This document shows positions 16,971 through 25,522 of a stretch of 64,000 nucleotides of DNA, piece by piece; the first letter of the stretch is position 1; each line of letters starts with the position of its first letter. Both the position numbers and the translations under genes were made by a program. The notes beneath the pieces were generated by a model. It ran no database searches. It was given only the letters and a program-made list of their open reading frames with translations, and had not been told where the DNA came from. The DNA is from Devosia sp. (lineage in GTDB: Bacteria; Pseudomonadota; Alphaproteobacteria; Rhizobiales; Devosiaceae): assembly GCA_015234425.1 (NCBI GenBank), contig JADGNE010000033.1, positions 124,001 to 188,000 of the forward strand. The letters are read 5' to 3'.

Positions 16971-17008
16971 AAAAAGGGCCGACCCGGAGATCCGGGTCGG
17001 CCCTTTTT
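16971..17008. terminator. Bidirectional rho-independent terminator between serB and hflC
   Basis: A perfect palindrome: A5, then GGGCCGACCCGG and CCGGGTCGGCCC around AGAT, then T5. The 12-bp GC stem with A/T tails works equally for both convergent genes. Confidence 0.95.
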
Positions 17009-17028
17009 GTGTGTCGCTCGTGGCGCGC

Positions 17029-18156
17029 TTACTGAGCGGCGGGAGCGGGCGTTTCGGTGGCCGGTGCTTCGGCAGGCGCCGGAGCTTCAGTGACCGGTGC
17101 CTCGACCGGAGGCGGAGCTTCGGTGCCGATGGTCGGAACCAGCTCGGAGCCGTCTTCGAGCGTCAGGCTGGGCGCAACGCTTTCCTCGATACCGAGGCCG
17201 TCGAGAGCCGGGCCATCGCTGGTCGGCAGTTCCGGCACGACGACCGGAGCAGCCGGCGGGGCCAGGTTCGGATTGGCGGCCGGGATGGAGCCGCCCGAAC
17301 CGAAGTAGCGGAAGAATTCGCTATCGGGCGAGAGGACCATGGTGGTGCCGGTGTTGGCCAGCGCCGCGCGGTAGGACTGCATCGAGCGGTAGAACTCGAA
17401 GAACTCTGCGTCCTGGCCATAGGCCTGAGCGAAGATGCGGTTCCGCTCGGCGTCGCCCTGACCGCGGATGAGCTCGGCATCGCGGGTTGCCGCGGCGACG
17501 ATTTCAACCGACTGACGATCGGCGATAGCGCGCAGACTCTGTGCCTGTTCCTGACCACGAGCACGGAGCAGTGCGGCTTCGGCGAGACGTTCGGCGCGCA
17601 TACGCTCGAAGGTCGTGGCCGAGACGTCTGCGTCGAGATCGGTGCGCAGGATACGCACGTCGACGACATCGATACCGAGTTCTGCAAGGTCCGGACGGAT
17701 GAGGTCACGGGTTTCCTGCATCATCTGGGCGCGCTGGTCCGACAGGGCCGCGTTGAATTCACGCAGACCATAGACCTGGCGGAGAGCAGCATCCAGGCTG
17801 GCGCCGATACGGGCTTCAGCAACCGACAGCTGGCCGGTGGCGCGTTCGCGGAACAGGCGCGCATTGGAGATGCGGTAGGTCAGGAAGGCGTCGACCTGAT
17901 AGAAGGCGTTGCCCGAGACCTGAACGCGCATATTGGCGATGTCATAGCGCAGCAGACGGTCTTCGATGATCTGGACCGTGTCGACGAAGTCGGTCGGGAT
18001 CTTGAAGTAGATGCCCGGCTCCGTGCGCACGTCGGTGATCTGGCCGAAGCGCGTGACAATGGCCTGCTCGCGCTCGTCGACGACGTAGAGCGAGGAGAAG
18101 AAGATGTAGATGGCGACGAGAATGGCCGCGCCGATGATATAGAGACGATTGGTCAT
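17029..18156 (-). CDS. hflC: HflC, modulator of FtsH protease
   Basis: A 375-residue SPFH/band-7 membrane protein that with HflK forms the cage around the FtsH protease. One N-terminal membrane segment (residues ~6-24) is followed by V-V-D-E-R-E-Q-A-I-V-T-R-F-G and the SPFH domain, then a charged helical stretch (R-M-R-A-E-R-L-A-E-A). After about residue 295 it carries a ~75-residue tail of Pro/Ala/Glu-rich low complexity, making it longer than typical HflC proteins. It follows hflK by 2 bp. The usual DUF2065/degP genes of related genomes do not follow; a terminator lies directly after. Confidence 0.95.
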   Translation of the reverse strand: MTNRLYIIGAAILVAIYIFFSSLYVVDEREQAIVTRFGQITDVRTEPGIYFKIPTDFVDTVQIIEDRLLRYDIANMRVQVSGNAFYQVDAFLTYRISNARLFRERATGQLSVAEARIGASLDAALRQVYGLREFNAALSDQRAQMMQETRDLIRPDLAELGIDVVDVRILRTDLDADVSATTFERMRAERLAEAALLRARGQEQAQSLRAIADRQSVEIVAAATRDAELIRGQGDAERNRIFAQAYGQDAEFFEFYRSMQSYRAALANTGTTMVLSPDSEFFRYFGSGGSIPAANPNLAPPAAPVVVPELPTSDGPALDGLGIEESVAPSLTLEDGSELVPTIGTEAPPPVEAPVTEAPAPAEAPATETPAPAAQ

Positions 18157-18158
18157 GC

Positions 18159-19256
18159 TCAGTTCCCCGTCGAGGTTCTAGCGCCGGGGCGCAGTTCGGG
18201 CAGCGGCAGATAGGGGATGACCCCCGAACCCTGCTCGCTATTCTCGATAAGAACCTTCTCGGACCCGCCCAGAACCTCTTCCATTGTTTCAAGGAACAGG
18301 CGCTTGCGCGTCACTTCGGGTGCGTTGACATATTCGGCGTAGATGGCGTTGAAACGGCCAGCTTCACCGGTTGCTTCCTGCACCACGCGGTTGGTGTAGG
18401 CGGCAGCTTCTTCGCGCAGGGCCGCAGCACTACCACGCGCATTACCCAGCAGGGTATTGGCGTAGGAGCGGGCTTCTTCCTGCAGACGCGTCTCGTCCTG
18501 ACGGGCGCGCTGAACTTCGTTGAAGGCGTCCACCACTTCCGTCGGCGGGCCGGCATTTTCGATCAGAATCTGGTTGACCGAGACGCCGAGGCCATAGCTT
18601 TCAAGCGTGGCGAGCGTAATGCGCATCACTTCTGCCTGGATGCCCGAGCGGTCGTCCGAGTAGACGTCCTGTGCGGGACGACGGCCAACGGCTTCGCGCA
18701 TCGCGCTTTCTGCAGCGTAGCGAACCATTGATTCCTGGTCGCGGACGTTGAAGAGGTAAGCGACGGGGTCGTTGATGGCCCAGAAGACCGAGAACTGGAC
18801 GTTGACGATGTTCTGGTCGCCCGAGAGCATCAGGCCGTCGCTGCCGGTCTGGCCGCGTGGGCCGGCGGTCGGCGAGTTGCCGATCTGGGTCTGGTTGACT
18901 GTCGTGGTCGCGCGTTCAACGCTTTCGATCGGCCAGAGCATGAAATGCAGGCCCGGACCGGACAGTTCGGGCTTTGGCTTACCAAACTGCAGCTCGACGC
19001 CAACTTCCTGCGGATTGATGGTGTAGACCGAGTTCACGCCCCAGAAGGCGAGAATGGCGAGTACGCCGCCGACGATCGCCCACCGACCACCGGGAACGCC
19101 GCCCTTGAACTGGTCGCGACCGCGATTGAGAATGTCCTCGAGATTGGGCGTATTTCCGCCCGGACGGCGCGGGCCGCCGCCACCTCCACCAGGTGCCTGG
19201 CCCCAGGGACCGCCAGTATTGCGGCCACCTCCGCCTCCATTATTCTCCCAAGGCAT
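18159..19256 (-). CDS. hflK: HflK, modulator of FtsH protease
   Basis: A 365-residue partner of HflC. The first ~45 residues are Gly/Pro/Asn-rich (P-W-E-N-N-G-G-G-G-G-R-N-T), normal for HflK, and precede a single membrane segment around residues 61-78. The SPFH domain (G-V-E-L-Q-F-G-K onwards) and long C-terminal helices follow. It lies 63 bp after folA on the same strand and is tightly coupled to hflC. Function in quality control of membrane proteins through FtsH is known for the family. Confidence 0.95.
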   Translation of the reverse strand: MPWENNGGGGGRNTGGPWGQAPGGGGGGPRRPGGNTPNLEDILNRGRDQFKGGVPGGRWAIVGGVLAILAFWGVNSVYTINPQEVGVELQFGKPKPELSGPGLHFMLWPIESVERATTTVNQTQIGNSPTAGPRGQTGSDGLMLSGDQNIVNVQFSVFWAINDPVAYLFNVRDQESMVRYAAESAMREAVGRRPAQDVYSDDRSGIQAEVMRITLATLESYGLGVSVNQILIENAGPPTEVVDAFNEVQRARQDETRLQEEARSYANTLLGNARGSAAALREEAAAYTNRVVQEATGEAGRFNAIYAEYVNAPEVTRKRLFLETMEEVLGGSEKVLIENSEQGSGVIPYLPLPELRPGARTSTGN

Positions 19257-19319
19257 CTTTTTCCTTTCGGCTCTGTCGAGAAGTCGTTTCAGCCATATAT
19301 AGGCAAGCGGCCCGTGCGA

Positions 19320-19844
19320 TCAATGCGGCCTGGCATCCTGCCGCTCATAGATACAGATCCTGTACGCAGCAGAATCCTTATCCGATGGCGTGACATCGGG
19401 GGTTTCCACAAGGCGCCACACTGAAGGATCGATCACTGGAAACACCACATCGCCCTCCGGCGCGAGATCGACATGGGAGATGTAAAGCCGGTCGGCCTGC
19501 GCGATCGCCTGGGCGTAGAGATTGCCGCCACCGATGACCATGATCTCATCCACCTGCGCCTCTGCAGCCAGTCTTTCGGCCAGTTTCACGGCATCATCGA
19601 TGGTGTGGACCACGTGGACGCCCTCGGCGGCATAATCGGTGCTGCGGGTGACCACGATATGCGGGCGACCGGGCAAGGGTTTTGGAAAGGTCTCGAACTG
19701 CTTGCGACCCATGATCATCGGCTTGCCCATGGTCTGGCGCTTGAACCAGGCGAAGTCGGATGGAATGCGCCATGGGATGTCCTGATCAGCCCCGATCACA
19801 TTGTTGCGGGCGACAGCGGCAATGAGGGAAATTCTGGGGCTCAT
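19320..19844 (-). CDS. folA: Dihydrofolate reductase
   Basis: A 174-residue chromosomal-type DHFR that regenerates tetrahydrofolate with NADPH. Marks are I-S-L-I-A-A-V-A-x-N-N-V-I-G, D-I-P-W-R-I-P-S-D (the W and following Asp line the active site), M-G-R-K-Q-F-E-T and I-G-G-G-N-L-Y. It works with ThyA, encoded ~3.5 kb away on the same strand; in many relatives the two genes are neighbours, here separated by four other genes. The start M-S-P-R-I-S-L-I-A-A fits the family. Confidence 0.97.
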   Translation of the reverse strand: MSPRISLIAAVARNNVIGADQDIPWRIPSDFAWFKRQTMGKPMIMGRKQFETFPKPLPGRPHIVVTRSTDYAAEGVHVVHTIDDAVKLAERLAAEAQVDEIMVIGGGNLYAQAIAQADRLYISHVDLAPEGDVVFPVIDPSVWRLVETPDVTPSDKDSAAYRICIYERQDARPH

Positions 19845-19881
19845 GAGGTGCTTTCGGGTTCAGGCGATTCTGGCAGTCGGC

Positions 19882-20373
19882 TTATGAGGGCGTGCCGAGC
19901 TTGACGAGATCATCGCCTTCGACGCGGACCCGTGTCCACTCATCCTGCATGACCCCGCCCTGGCTCTTGTAAAAGGCAATGGACGGCTCGTTCCAGTCCA
20001 GCACCCACCATTCGAACCGCCCTAGCCCCTCGGCGACGCAGCGCTGGGCTAGATGCCGGAGGAGGGATTTACCGATACCCCTGCCCCGCTGGTCGGGCTG
20101 GACATAGAGGTCCTCCAGCCAGATGCCGTGTCGGCCCTGGAAGGTGGAATAGGTGTAGAACCAGAGCGCAAACCCCACCGGCTGGCCATCCCACTCGGCG
20201 ATCTCGCAAAACACCTTGGGTTCGGCACCGAAGAGATCGCGCGCGATATCGGCCGCGGTGATCTTCACCTCGTGGAGCAGCTTTTCATAATCGGCCAGCT
20301 CGCGGATGAAATGGACGATCGTGTCGGCATCGCTGGCGACGGCGGGGCGGATGGAGAGCTTGTCTTGGGTCAA
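19882..20373 (-). CDS. GNAT family N-acetyltransferase (diamine acetyltransferase-like)
   Basis: About 163 residues with a GNAT fold. I-R-P-A-V-A-S-D-A-D-T-I at the N-terminus, the acetyl-CoA loop Q-R-G-R-G-I-G-K near the middle and W-N-E-P-S-I-A-F-Y-K-S-Q-G at the end match the spermidine/spermine-acetyltransferase-like branch. The start is uncertain: no ATG fits. A TTG at 20412 would translate a dispersed palindromic repeat, so I prefer the TTG at 20373 that begins M-T-Q-D-K-L-S-I-R-P. Substrate unknown. It lies between DUF4424 and folA on the same strand. Confidence 0.8.
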   Translation of the reverse strand: MTQDKLSIRPAVASDADTIVHFIRELADYEKLLHEVKITAADIARDLFGAEPKVFCEIAEWDGQPVGFALWFYTYSTFQGRHGIWLEDLYVQPDQRGRGIGKSLLRHLAQRCVAEGLGRFEWWVLDWNEPSIAFYKSQGGVMQDEWTRVRVEGDDLVKLGTPS

Positions 20374-20379
20374 AATGCC

Positions 20380-20413
20380 AGGCCCCGCAGATGCGGGGGC
20401 CTCCGTTTGCAAA
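20380..20413. repeat. Palindromic repeat shared with the element upstream of ligA
   Basis: AGGCCCCGC-AGAT-GCGGGGGCCT forms a ~9-bp stem, followed by CCGTTTGCAAA. About 30 nt of it matches 44083-44112 with only a few differences. It lies ~45 bp after the DUF4424 stop and may double as its terminator on the minus strand (TTTT follows). Confidence 0.55.
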
Positions 20414-20446
20414 ATGGAATGAGAGGTCTCGCCGAGGCGCGACCGA

Positions 20447-21502
20447 TTATTCGTCGAACCAGTCGACCGGCTTGAGCAGCAGGATTTCGAGTTCCTGATC
20501 CCAGGGCGGGAACCAGTCCTCGGCCGTCATCTGGAAAGTGGTCGGGCCAATCTTCTTGACGCCCTCGCCGCAGAAGGAAACGAGATTGTCCACCTCGCCC
20601 TTGTCGACGGTCAGCGTGAACTTGCCGATCGGGCCGGACCAGTTATTGCCGGTCGACCAGATGTAGGAAATCCAGTTTTCGACATAGGGATAGGACGTAT
20701 AGCCATCCTGCTGGATTTCCTTTTTGCGCAGGGTGGCAACGAGATTGTCCTCCACGCAATATTTCTTGGCGTATTCGGCGAAGCGCTCCTCGGAGAACTC
20801 ATCGCCCTTGACCGGCATGAACGTGGTCGCGACCGTGCCGCCGACGCTGGGTCGATAGGTATGGAGCACCTCGGATATGCCCGGCTCGAACGTGGCTTCC
20901 CAGCTGTAGGTGGAGCGCAGCGTCCACAGCGGGATCAGCTCGGATTCCCAGCCATTGCCGGCATCGAAATCAGAGCGATAGGCCAGGCCCCGCGAGATCA
21001 GGCGGCTCGCCTGATCATCATCGAGCGCCGTCAGCGCTGCCGTGGTCGCTTCGCCAAACGGCTCGAGCGGGATGCCAAGCTCACGCAGGGTGGCGGAGTA
21101 GTCGATATTGCTGGCGAAGGCATATTGGTGCAGTTCGGCATCGACCGGCACGCCATTGAAGGTGGTTTCGAAGCCGAAGAGATTGTCCGGATCGGCAATC
21201 AGCGGCTTGCCGTCCTCATCGGTGTGCTGGACCGGCACATCGGTCATGAAATTGCCGGTGCCCGCGATGTCCGGCATCGGGAAGGCGACGAGAATGGTCT
21301 GGGGCACGCCGGAGATATTGTTGAACTCGTAGGCCACACGGACCTCGGTGGGGGACACATAAAGGTCCTCCGACGCCATCTCGATCTTGTCGTTGGTGAT
21401 AAAATGGAGGCCGCCCGCTCCAAGTTGCGCCATGGTATCATTGGCCAAAGCCGGCGCTGCCAGCGCCAGAACCAGTGCGCTGGCTCCCATTGCTCTCATC
21501 AT
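20447..21502 (-). CDS. DUF4424 family secreted protein
   Basis: A 351-residue exported protein with an N-terminal signal peptide (M-M-R-A-M-G-A-S-A-L-V-L-A-L-A-A-P-A-L-A, cleavage before N-D). The mature part starts with the DUF4424-like stretch G-A-G-G-L-x-F-I...I-E-M-A-S-E-D-L-Y-V-S and is probably beta-rich and periplasmic. It ends with D-W-F-P-P-W-D-Q-E-L-E-I-L-L. The family has no known function. A G-G-G-A-A-G-A-G-A site supports the start. It lies downstream of an AraC regulator with a ~135-bp gap; a regulatory link is possible but unproven. Confidence 0.85.
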   Translation of the reverse strand: MMRAMGASALVLALAAPALANDTMAQLGAGGLHFITNDKIEMASEDLYVSPTEVRVAYEFNNISGVPQTILVAFPMPDIAGTGNFMTDVPVQHTDEDGKPLIADPDNLFGFETTFNGVPVDAELHQYAFASNIDYSATLRELGIPLEPFGEATTAALTALDDDQASRLISRGLAYRSDFDAGNGWESELIPLWTLRSTYSWEATFEPGISEVLHTYRPSVGGTVATTFMPVKGDEFSEERFAEYAKKYCVEDNLVATLRKKEIQQDGYTSYPYVENWISYIWSTGNNWSGPIGKFTLTVDKGEVDNLVSFCGEGVKKIGPTTFQMTAEDWFPPWDQELEILLLKPVDWFDE

Positions 21503-21637
21503 CGTTCTCTTCCCCGGAAAGCGTCTGCCCTTTGGCGGATTCGCCGAAGCCCCTAACGCCTTTTAGCGCTTAAGAGCCTCGGCGCGAAGAGAAAGCATCC
21601 ACAAGGGACGCGCCGCTTTTCCGAAATGGCCGGCGAC

Positions 21638-22543
21638 TTAGCTGCCGCGCCGCGACCGGCGATAGGCAGCCGGCGTGGTGCCGACGATGCGACCGAAGGC
21701 CCGCGTCAGGTGAACCTGGTCGGCAAAACCGCACTCGGCTGCAATATCGACGATGGGCATGGCGGTTTCGGCCAGCATGGTGCGGGCGCGATCCACCCGG
21801 CAGCGGATGATGAACTGGTAGAGCGTGACCCCGGACGCGCGCTTGAACAGACGCCCGAAATGGTCGGAGCTGAGTTGAAACTCGCAGGCGATGTCAGCGA
21901 GGGTGATCTTGTCGGCGAGCCGCGCCTCGATGATTTCGCGGGTTCGCAGAACCTGCCGCTCCGTCAGGGTCGCTGCAACGCCCTCCGTGCTCAGGTCGGC
22001 AGCGCTGTAATTGCGCACCAGATAGGCCGCCACCCCATGCAGCATGAGATCGACATATTGGGCCGAGGCCCGGCTCGCTTCATGGAGGCCCAGGCGCACC
22101 GCCGAGCAGAGGTGCTCGAGCACCGGATCATAGGTTGCAGGGCAGAACTTGATCTCCACGTCCCGCTTGCCCTCCGAAAACATGGAGCTGATCACCTGGT
22201 CGATCACCTTGCGGCGAATGTAGAGATGGGTGGTGTCGACCGTGTTCTCGAGGACAAGATCGAAGGGCTTTCGCGCCGGCACGATGGTGATGGTCCCCGG
22301 CCCGCCCTCTATGGGATAATCCTGACCATCGACAGTGATCCGCCCCTTGACCGTCTTTGAATTGACGACATTGACCAGCACGTCGCTGCGGGCGCGAAAG
22401 TGCATCTTATGGGGGCCTTCGCGCTGCACCGACATGAACGCGCGGCGCCAACCCAGACCCAAGCTGGTCCGGGAAATATCCATATTCTCTGCTTCGAGAA
22501 AGCTATGTGTATCCTCGACCGAAAACTCGGGACCGTGCGCCAT
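21638..22543 (-). CDS. AraC family transcriptional regulator
   Basis: A 301-residue regulator with an N-terminal ligand or dimerisation region (residues ~1-195, no recognisable subfamily) and a C-terminal AraC DNA-binding domain with two helix-turn-helix motifs (I-T-L-A-D-I-A-C-E-F-Q-L-S-S-D-H-F-G-R-L-F-K region, then I-V-D-I-A-A-E-C-G-F-A-D-Q). It ends with P-A-A-Y-R-R. A large 462-bp non-coding stretch lies upstream, and the nearest downstream gene is DUF4424. The N-terminal layout resembles regulators with a cupin-like domain; target and inducer are unknown. Confidence 0.92.
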   Translation of the reverse strand: MAHGPEFSVEDTHSFLEAENMDISRTSLGLGWRRAFMSVQREGPHKMHFRARSDVLVNVVNSKTVKGRITVDGQDYPIEGGPGTITIVPARKPFDLVLENTVDTTHLYIRRKVIDQVISSMFSEGKRDVEIKFCPATYDPVLEHLCSAVRLGLHEASRASAQYVDLMLHGVAAYLVRNYSAADLSTEGVAATLTERQVLRTREIIEARLADKITLADIACEFQLSSDHFGRLFKRASGVTLYQFIIRCRVDRARTMLAETAMPIVDIAAECGFADQVHLTRAFGRIVGTTPAAYRRSRRGS

Positions 22544-23005
22544 GAAATTGCATCCTCAACGTCGAAGAGAGAGAACGGCGAGGATGAAAATCCCCACCGG
22601 CCCACCAAGCGCGTCCAAATGCATGGGTGACTGGAAAACTGAGGTTCGTCTTTTCTATTCCAGCGGCAAATAGCACATTCCCGGCGAGCCAAATCATCAC
22701 AAAATGGCGCACCGGCTGCGGCGGTCGCTCCGCGACGCCCGTCCGGTCACGCGTTGGATTCCTAAACAACGGTCGCGCCTATATTTTAGCGGCGCGGGGC
22801 CAATGCGTGTGGAAATCACTCGATCGCATCGATCTAGACCAATTGCTTACGAGACCTTACGCTTCGTTAACCAAGTGCCCACAGTTAAATTGGTGGAAAG
22901 ACGCGCGCCCTCGTCTCTATCGCCCCTTCCGAGAGGAAAAACCGCACTCGGACAGTGGTGTTTACGACTTGGCTGCACTTTGGAGTGCCGGTCCGGCAGG
23001 ACCGC
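22544..23005. other. 462-bp stretch without a convincing gene
   Basis: The longest empty stretch in the window, between the AraC gene start and the 3' end of the MazG-like gene, so it must hold the AraC promoter. It is more AT-rich than its surroundings in parts (e.g. 22630-22700 and 22780-22890). Open frames of 125-210 codons cross it but show no domain, no plausible ribosome binding site and Arg/Ser/Pro-rich composition; I treat them as chance. A decayed gene is possible. Confidence 0.5.
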
Positions 23006-23332
23006 TCAACCCTCTTGCGGCGCAGGCAGATGGGAGAACCACTTGCGGGCGAGCGCGGCATCGAGGTCGATGCCGTTGTGATGCGCGTAAAGGATGGTTG
23101 TGGCGAGGAGATCGGCGGTCTCGTCTTCGAGCGCCCGGCGGATTTCCGCCTCAGCGGCGCCGTCACTGCGCTTTCGGGCGCTGGCCCGGAGATGCTCGGC
23201 AACCAGTTCGCCAAGCTCTTCCTGAAGTTTCAGCAGATACCAGTCGTCGTCGCGCGTGATGGCAGTTCGCGCGGCGTAAATGTCCGAGACCCGGGCGACA
23301 AGCGCGCTGAGCTCGGACAGGGACCGGCTCAT
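23006..23332 (-). CDS. MazG-like nucleotide pyrophosphohydrolase
   Basis: A 108-residue all-alpha NTP pyrophosphatase. The metal-binding signature is seen as [12 protein letters not shown] (E-E-x-x-E) about residue 36 and D-E-T-A-D-L-L about residue 70 (E-x-x-D), in the order found in single-domain MazG or HisE-like proteins. Its ATG overlaps the thyA stop by 4 bp (ATGA), so translation is probably coupled. A house-cleaning role for non-canonical nucleotides next to a thymidylate enzyme is plausible; the substrate is not known. Confidence 0.88.
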   Translation of the reverse strand: MSRSLSELSALVARVSDIYAARTAITRDDDWYLLKLQEELGELVAEHLRASARKRSDGAAEAEIRRALEDETADLLATTILYAHHNGIDLDAALARKWFSHLPAPQEG

Positions 23333-24123
23333 ACCGCGACCGCAGCCTTGATATGGGGATGCGGGTCATAGCCTTCGAAGGCAAAGTCCTCGAAGACGAA
23401 ATCTTCGAGACGCTTGCGCTCGGGGTTCATGATCAGCTTCGGCAGCGGACGCGGCTCGCGGGTGAGCTGCAGGCGGGCCTGCTCAAAGTGATTGGAATAA
23501 AGGTGCACATCGCCAAAGGAGTGCACGAAGTCACCCACTTCGAGATCGCACACCTGCGCCATCATATGGGTCAGCAGCGCATAGGAGGCGATGTTGAACG
23601 GCACGCCGAGGAAAGTGTCGGCCGAGCGCTGATAGAGCTGGCAGCTCAGCTTGCCGTTTGCGACGTAGAACTGGAAAAGGCAGTGGCACGGCGGCAAGGC
23701 CATGTCGTCGACTTCGGCGGGGTTCCAGGCCGAAACGATGTGGCGGCGCGAATCCGGCTTGGTGCGGATGCTTTCCACCAGATTGGCGATCTGATCGATA
23801 TGGCGGCCATCTGGCGCCGGCCAGGAGCGCCATTGCGAGCCGTAAACGGGACCGAGATCGCCGTTTTCATCGGCCCATTCGTCCCAGATCTTGACCCCGC
23901 GCTCCTGCAGCCAGCGGACATTGGTCTCGCCGCGAAGGAACCAGAGCAGCTCATAGATGATGGATTTAAGATGCAGCTTCTTGGTGGTCAGAAGCGGAAA
24001 GCCCTTCGAGAGATCGAAGCGCATCTGATAGCCAAACAGCGAGCGCGTGCCGGTGCCGGTGCGGTCCGACTTGTCGGCGCCGTTTTCGAGAATGTCAGAG
24101 AGAAGCGTCAGATAGGGCTGCAT
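23329..24123 (-). CDS. thyA: Thymidylate synthase
   Basis: A 264-residue ThyA that methylates dUMP with methylene-tetrahydrofolate, yielding dihydrofolate for FolA. Catalytic Cys is in [10 protein letters not shown], the phosphate-binding Arg segment is [11 protein letters not shown], and [18 protein letters not shown] is almost invariant. Length equals the E. coli enzyme. It is followed with a 4-bp overlap by the MazG-like gene. Confidence 0.98.
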   Translation of the reverse strand: MQPYLTLLSDILENGADKSDRTGTGTRSLFGYQMRFDLSKGFPLLTTKKLHLKSIIYELLWFLRGETNVRWLQERGVKIWDEWADENGDLGPVYGSQWRSWPAPDGRHIDQIANLVESIRTKPDSRRHIVSAWNPAEVDDMALPPCHCLFQFYVANGKLSCQLYQRSADTFLGVPFNIASYALLTHMMAQVCDLEVGDFVHSFGDVHLYSNHFEQARLQLTREPRPLPKLIMNPERKRLEDFVFEDFAFEGYDPHPHIKAAVAV

Positions 24124-24133
24124 GGGCGTCAGC

Positions 24134-24703
24134 TTATCGCGATTCGCTATCGAGGTGTTTCTCTACGATCCGCGTCAAAGTCGCGATCTGTTCCTGCTGG
24201 CGCAGAACGATGCCGCGAATCTCGTCCTCGCGCAGGCGGTCCAGTTTCTCGTGCAGGGCCATGATCTCGATCTCCGCCTTGAGATTGACCTCATAGTCAT
24301 GGGAGGAAACCTCGCGATCCTTGGCCGCCTGCCGGTTCTGGCTCATCATGATCACCGGCGCCTGCACGGCCGCCAGCATGGAGAGCATCAGATTGAGGAA
24401 GATGAAGGGATAGGGATCAAAGGCCCGCCCGGCGAGGAGAAGATTGGTCGCCACCCAGAGCACCAGCACCAGGCCAAAACCGGCGATGAACACCCAGGAG
24501 CCACCGAAAGCCGCGACATTGTCCGCAAGGCGCTGGCCAAAGGTGAGGCTGTCGGCGAACTGGAGGTCAGGGTTGCGCGAGAGCGTGCGGCGCTTCACGG
24601 TCTGCTCGAGGATTTTCAGCTCCTGCTCGGTCAGCTTCCCGAGGTCTTTTCCCAGAAAGCGGTCGGCGGCATGAGCAAGCTTGGCGGCGGGGTCGAAGGA
24701 CAT
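24134..24703 (-). CDS. DUF1003 family membrane protein
   Basis: A 189-residue protein starting [12 protein letters not shown]. It has two membrane segments ([13 protein letters not shown] onwards and the [18 protein letters not shown] segment) followed by [11 protein letters not shown] and a helical C-terminus, the DUF1003 layout. The ATG at 24703 fits best; a 44-codon extension has no family support. It lies 10 bp upstream of thyA on the same strand. Function unknown. Confidence 0.88.
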   Translation of the reverse strand: MSFDPAAKLAHAADRFLGKDLGKLTEQELKILEQTVKRRTLSRNPDLQFADSLTFGQRLADNVAAFGGSWVFIAGFGLVLVLWVATNLLLAGRAFDPYPFIFLNLMLSMLAAVQAPVIMMSQNRQAAKDREVSSHDYEVNLKAEIEIMALHEKLDRLREDEIRGIVLRQQEQIATLTRIVEKHLDSESR

Positions 24704-24858
24704 GAGTTTATTTCCCGTGCGGTCGTCTTCGAGCGATACTGGCACTCCGGACGCGCGAGCCAGATGCGGCATCCTAATACCGCATATCCTGCTGTCAGGA
24801 GCTGTCCGAGGCGTCTTCGATAGTGGCCCCTGCAACGGGGCATGAGGAGGATATCAGA

Positions 24859-25257
24859 ATGGCTATCGAGTACATCAACCCGCCGGACATGCATGCGAGC
24901 CCGGTCTTCTCACAGGGCATCATCCTGCCGGCCAATGCGCGGCTCCTCCTGGTGGGTGGACAGAATGCGGTCAATGCGCAGGGGGAAATCGTCGGCAAGG
25001 GCGATATCGTCAGGCAGACCGAACAGGCGCTGGACAATATGCAGAAGGTGCTGGCTGCGGCCGGCGCGCGGCTCGAGCATCTGGTGCGCACCATGATCAT
25101 CCTGCGCGACGATGCCGATCTCAATGGCGCTTTTGGCGTGTGGATGCAGATGTGGGGGCAGCGCCCCACCCCCCCGACGGTGACCGCGCTGCGGGTGACG
25201 GCGCTGGCCAATCCCGATTTTCTGATCGAGATCGAGGCGCAGGGGGTGCTGCCGTGA
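24859..25257 (+). CDS. RidA family protein
   Basis: A 132-residue YjgF/YER057c/UK114 fold protein. The family enamine/imine deaminase removes reactive 2-aminoacrylate. G-G-Q-N-A-V, Q-T-E-Q-A-L-D-N-M and R-L-E-H-L-V-R-T are family-like, but the usual C-terminal R-x-x-V/A...P...E-I/V-E Arg region reads P-T-V-T-A-L-R-V-T-A-L-A-N-P-D-F-L-I-E-I-E-A, a divergent subgroup; the catalytic activity should therefore not be assumed. G-A-G-G-A-G-G at 24844 fixes the start. Its stop overlaps the next start (GTGA). Confidence 0.88.
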   Translation: MAIEYINPPDMHASPVFSQGIILPANARLLLVGGQNAVNAQGEIVGKGDIVRQTEQALDNMQKVLAAAGARLEHLVRTMIILRDDADLNGAFGVWMQMWGQRPTPPTVTALRVTALANPDFLIEIEAQGVLP

Positions 25258-25493
25258 GCCCTGCCCTGCGGCCACTGCGCAAACGCGAGGAGATGCCCGG
25301 CTTCGTGCGCCAGGCGCTGGAGGAGCGCGGCCTGTCTGCGGCCTATGCGGCGCGGCCCGCCTATCAGCGCAACGATTATCTGCTCTGGATCAACAAGGTC
25401 AAAGGCGAGGACACCAAACGCCGGCACCTCGCCCAGATGCTGGATGAACTGGAGGCTGGCGGCGTTTACATGAAGATGAAATGGGGGCGTTGA
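25254..25493 (+). CDS. Small YdeI/OmpD-associated (OmdA-type) protein
   Basis: A 79-residue protein starting at GTG 25254, overlapping the RidA stop as GTGA, so translated by coupling. The core A-Y-x-A-R-P-A-Y-Q-R-N-D-Y-L-L-W-I-N-K-V-K and K-R-R-H-L-A-Q-M-L-D-E-L is the C-terminal helix pair of YdeI/OmdA proteins. It is shorter than two-domain relatives, which carry a DUF1905-type N-terminus. Function is not established; the name derives from an E. coli protein linked to peptide resistance. Confidence 0.8.
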   Translation: MSPALRPLRKREEMPGFVRQALEERGLSAAYAARPAYQRNDYLLWINKVKGEDTKRRHLAQMLDELEAGGVYMKMKWGR

Positions 25494-25522
25494 CCCGCGC
25501 GTCGCCCGCTCCGAGTTGACGG

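Noticed and set aside
22704..23081. 125-codon plus-strand frame in the empty region before AraC
   Set aside because: No ribosome binding site, no domain, and its end overlaps the MazG-like gene in antisense.
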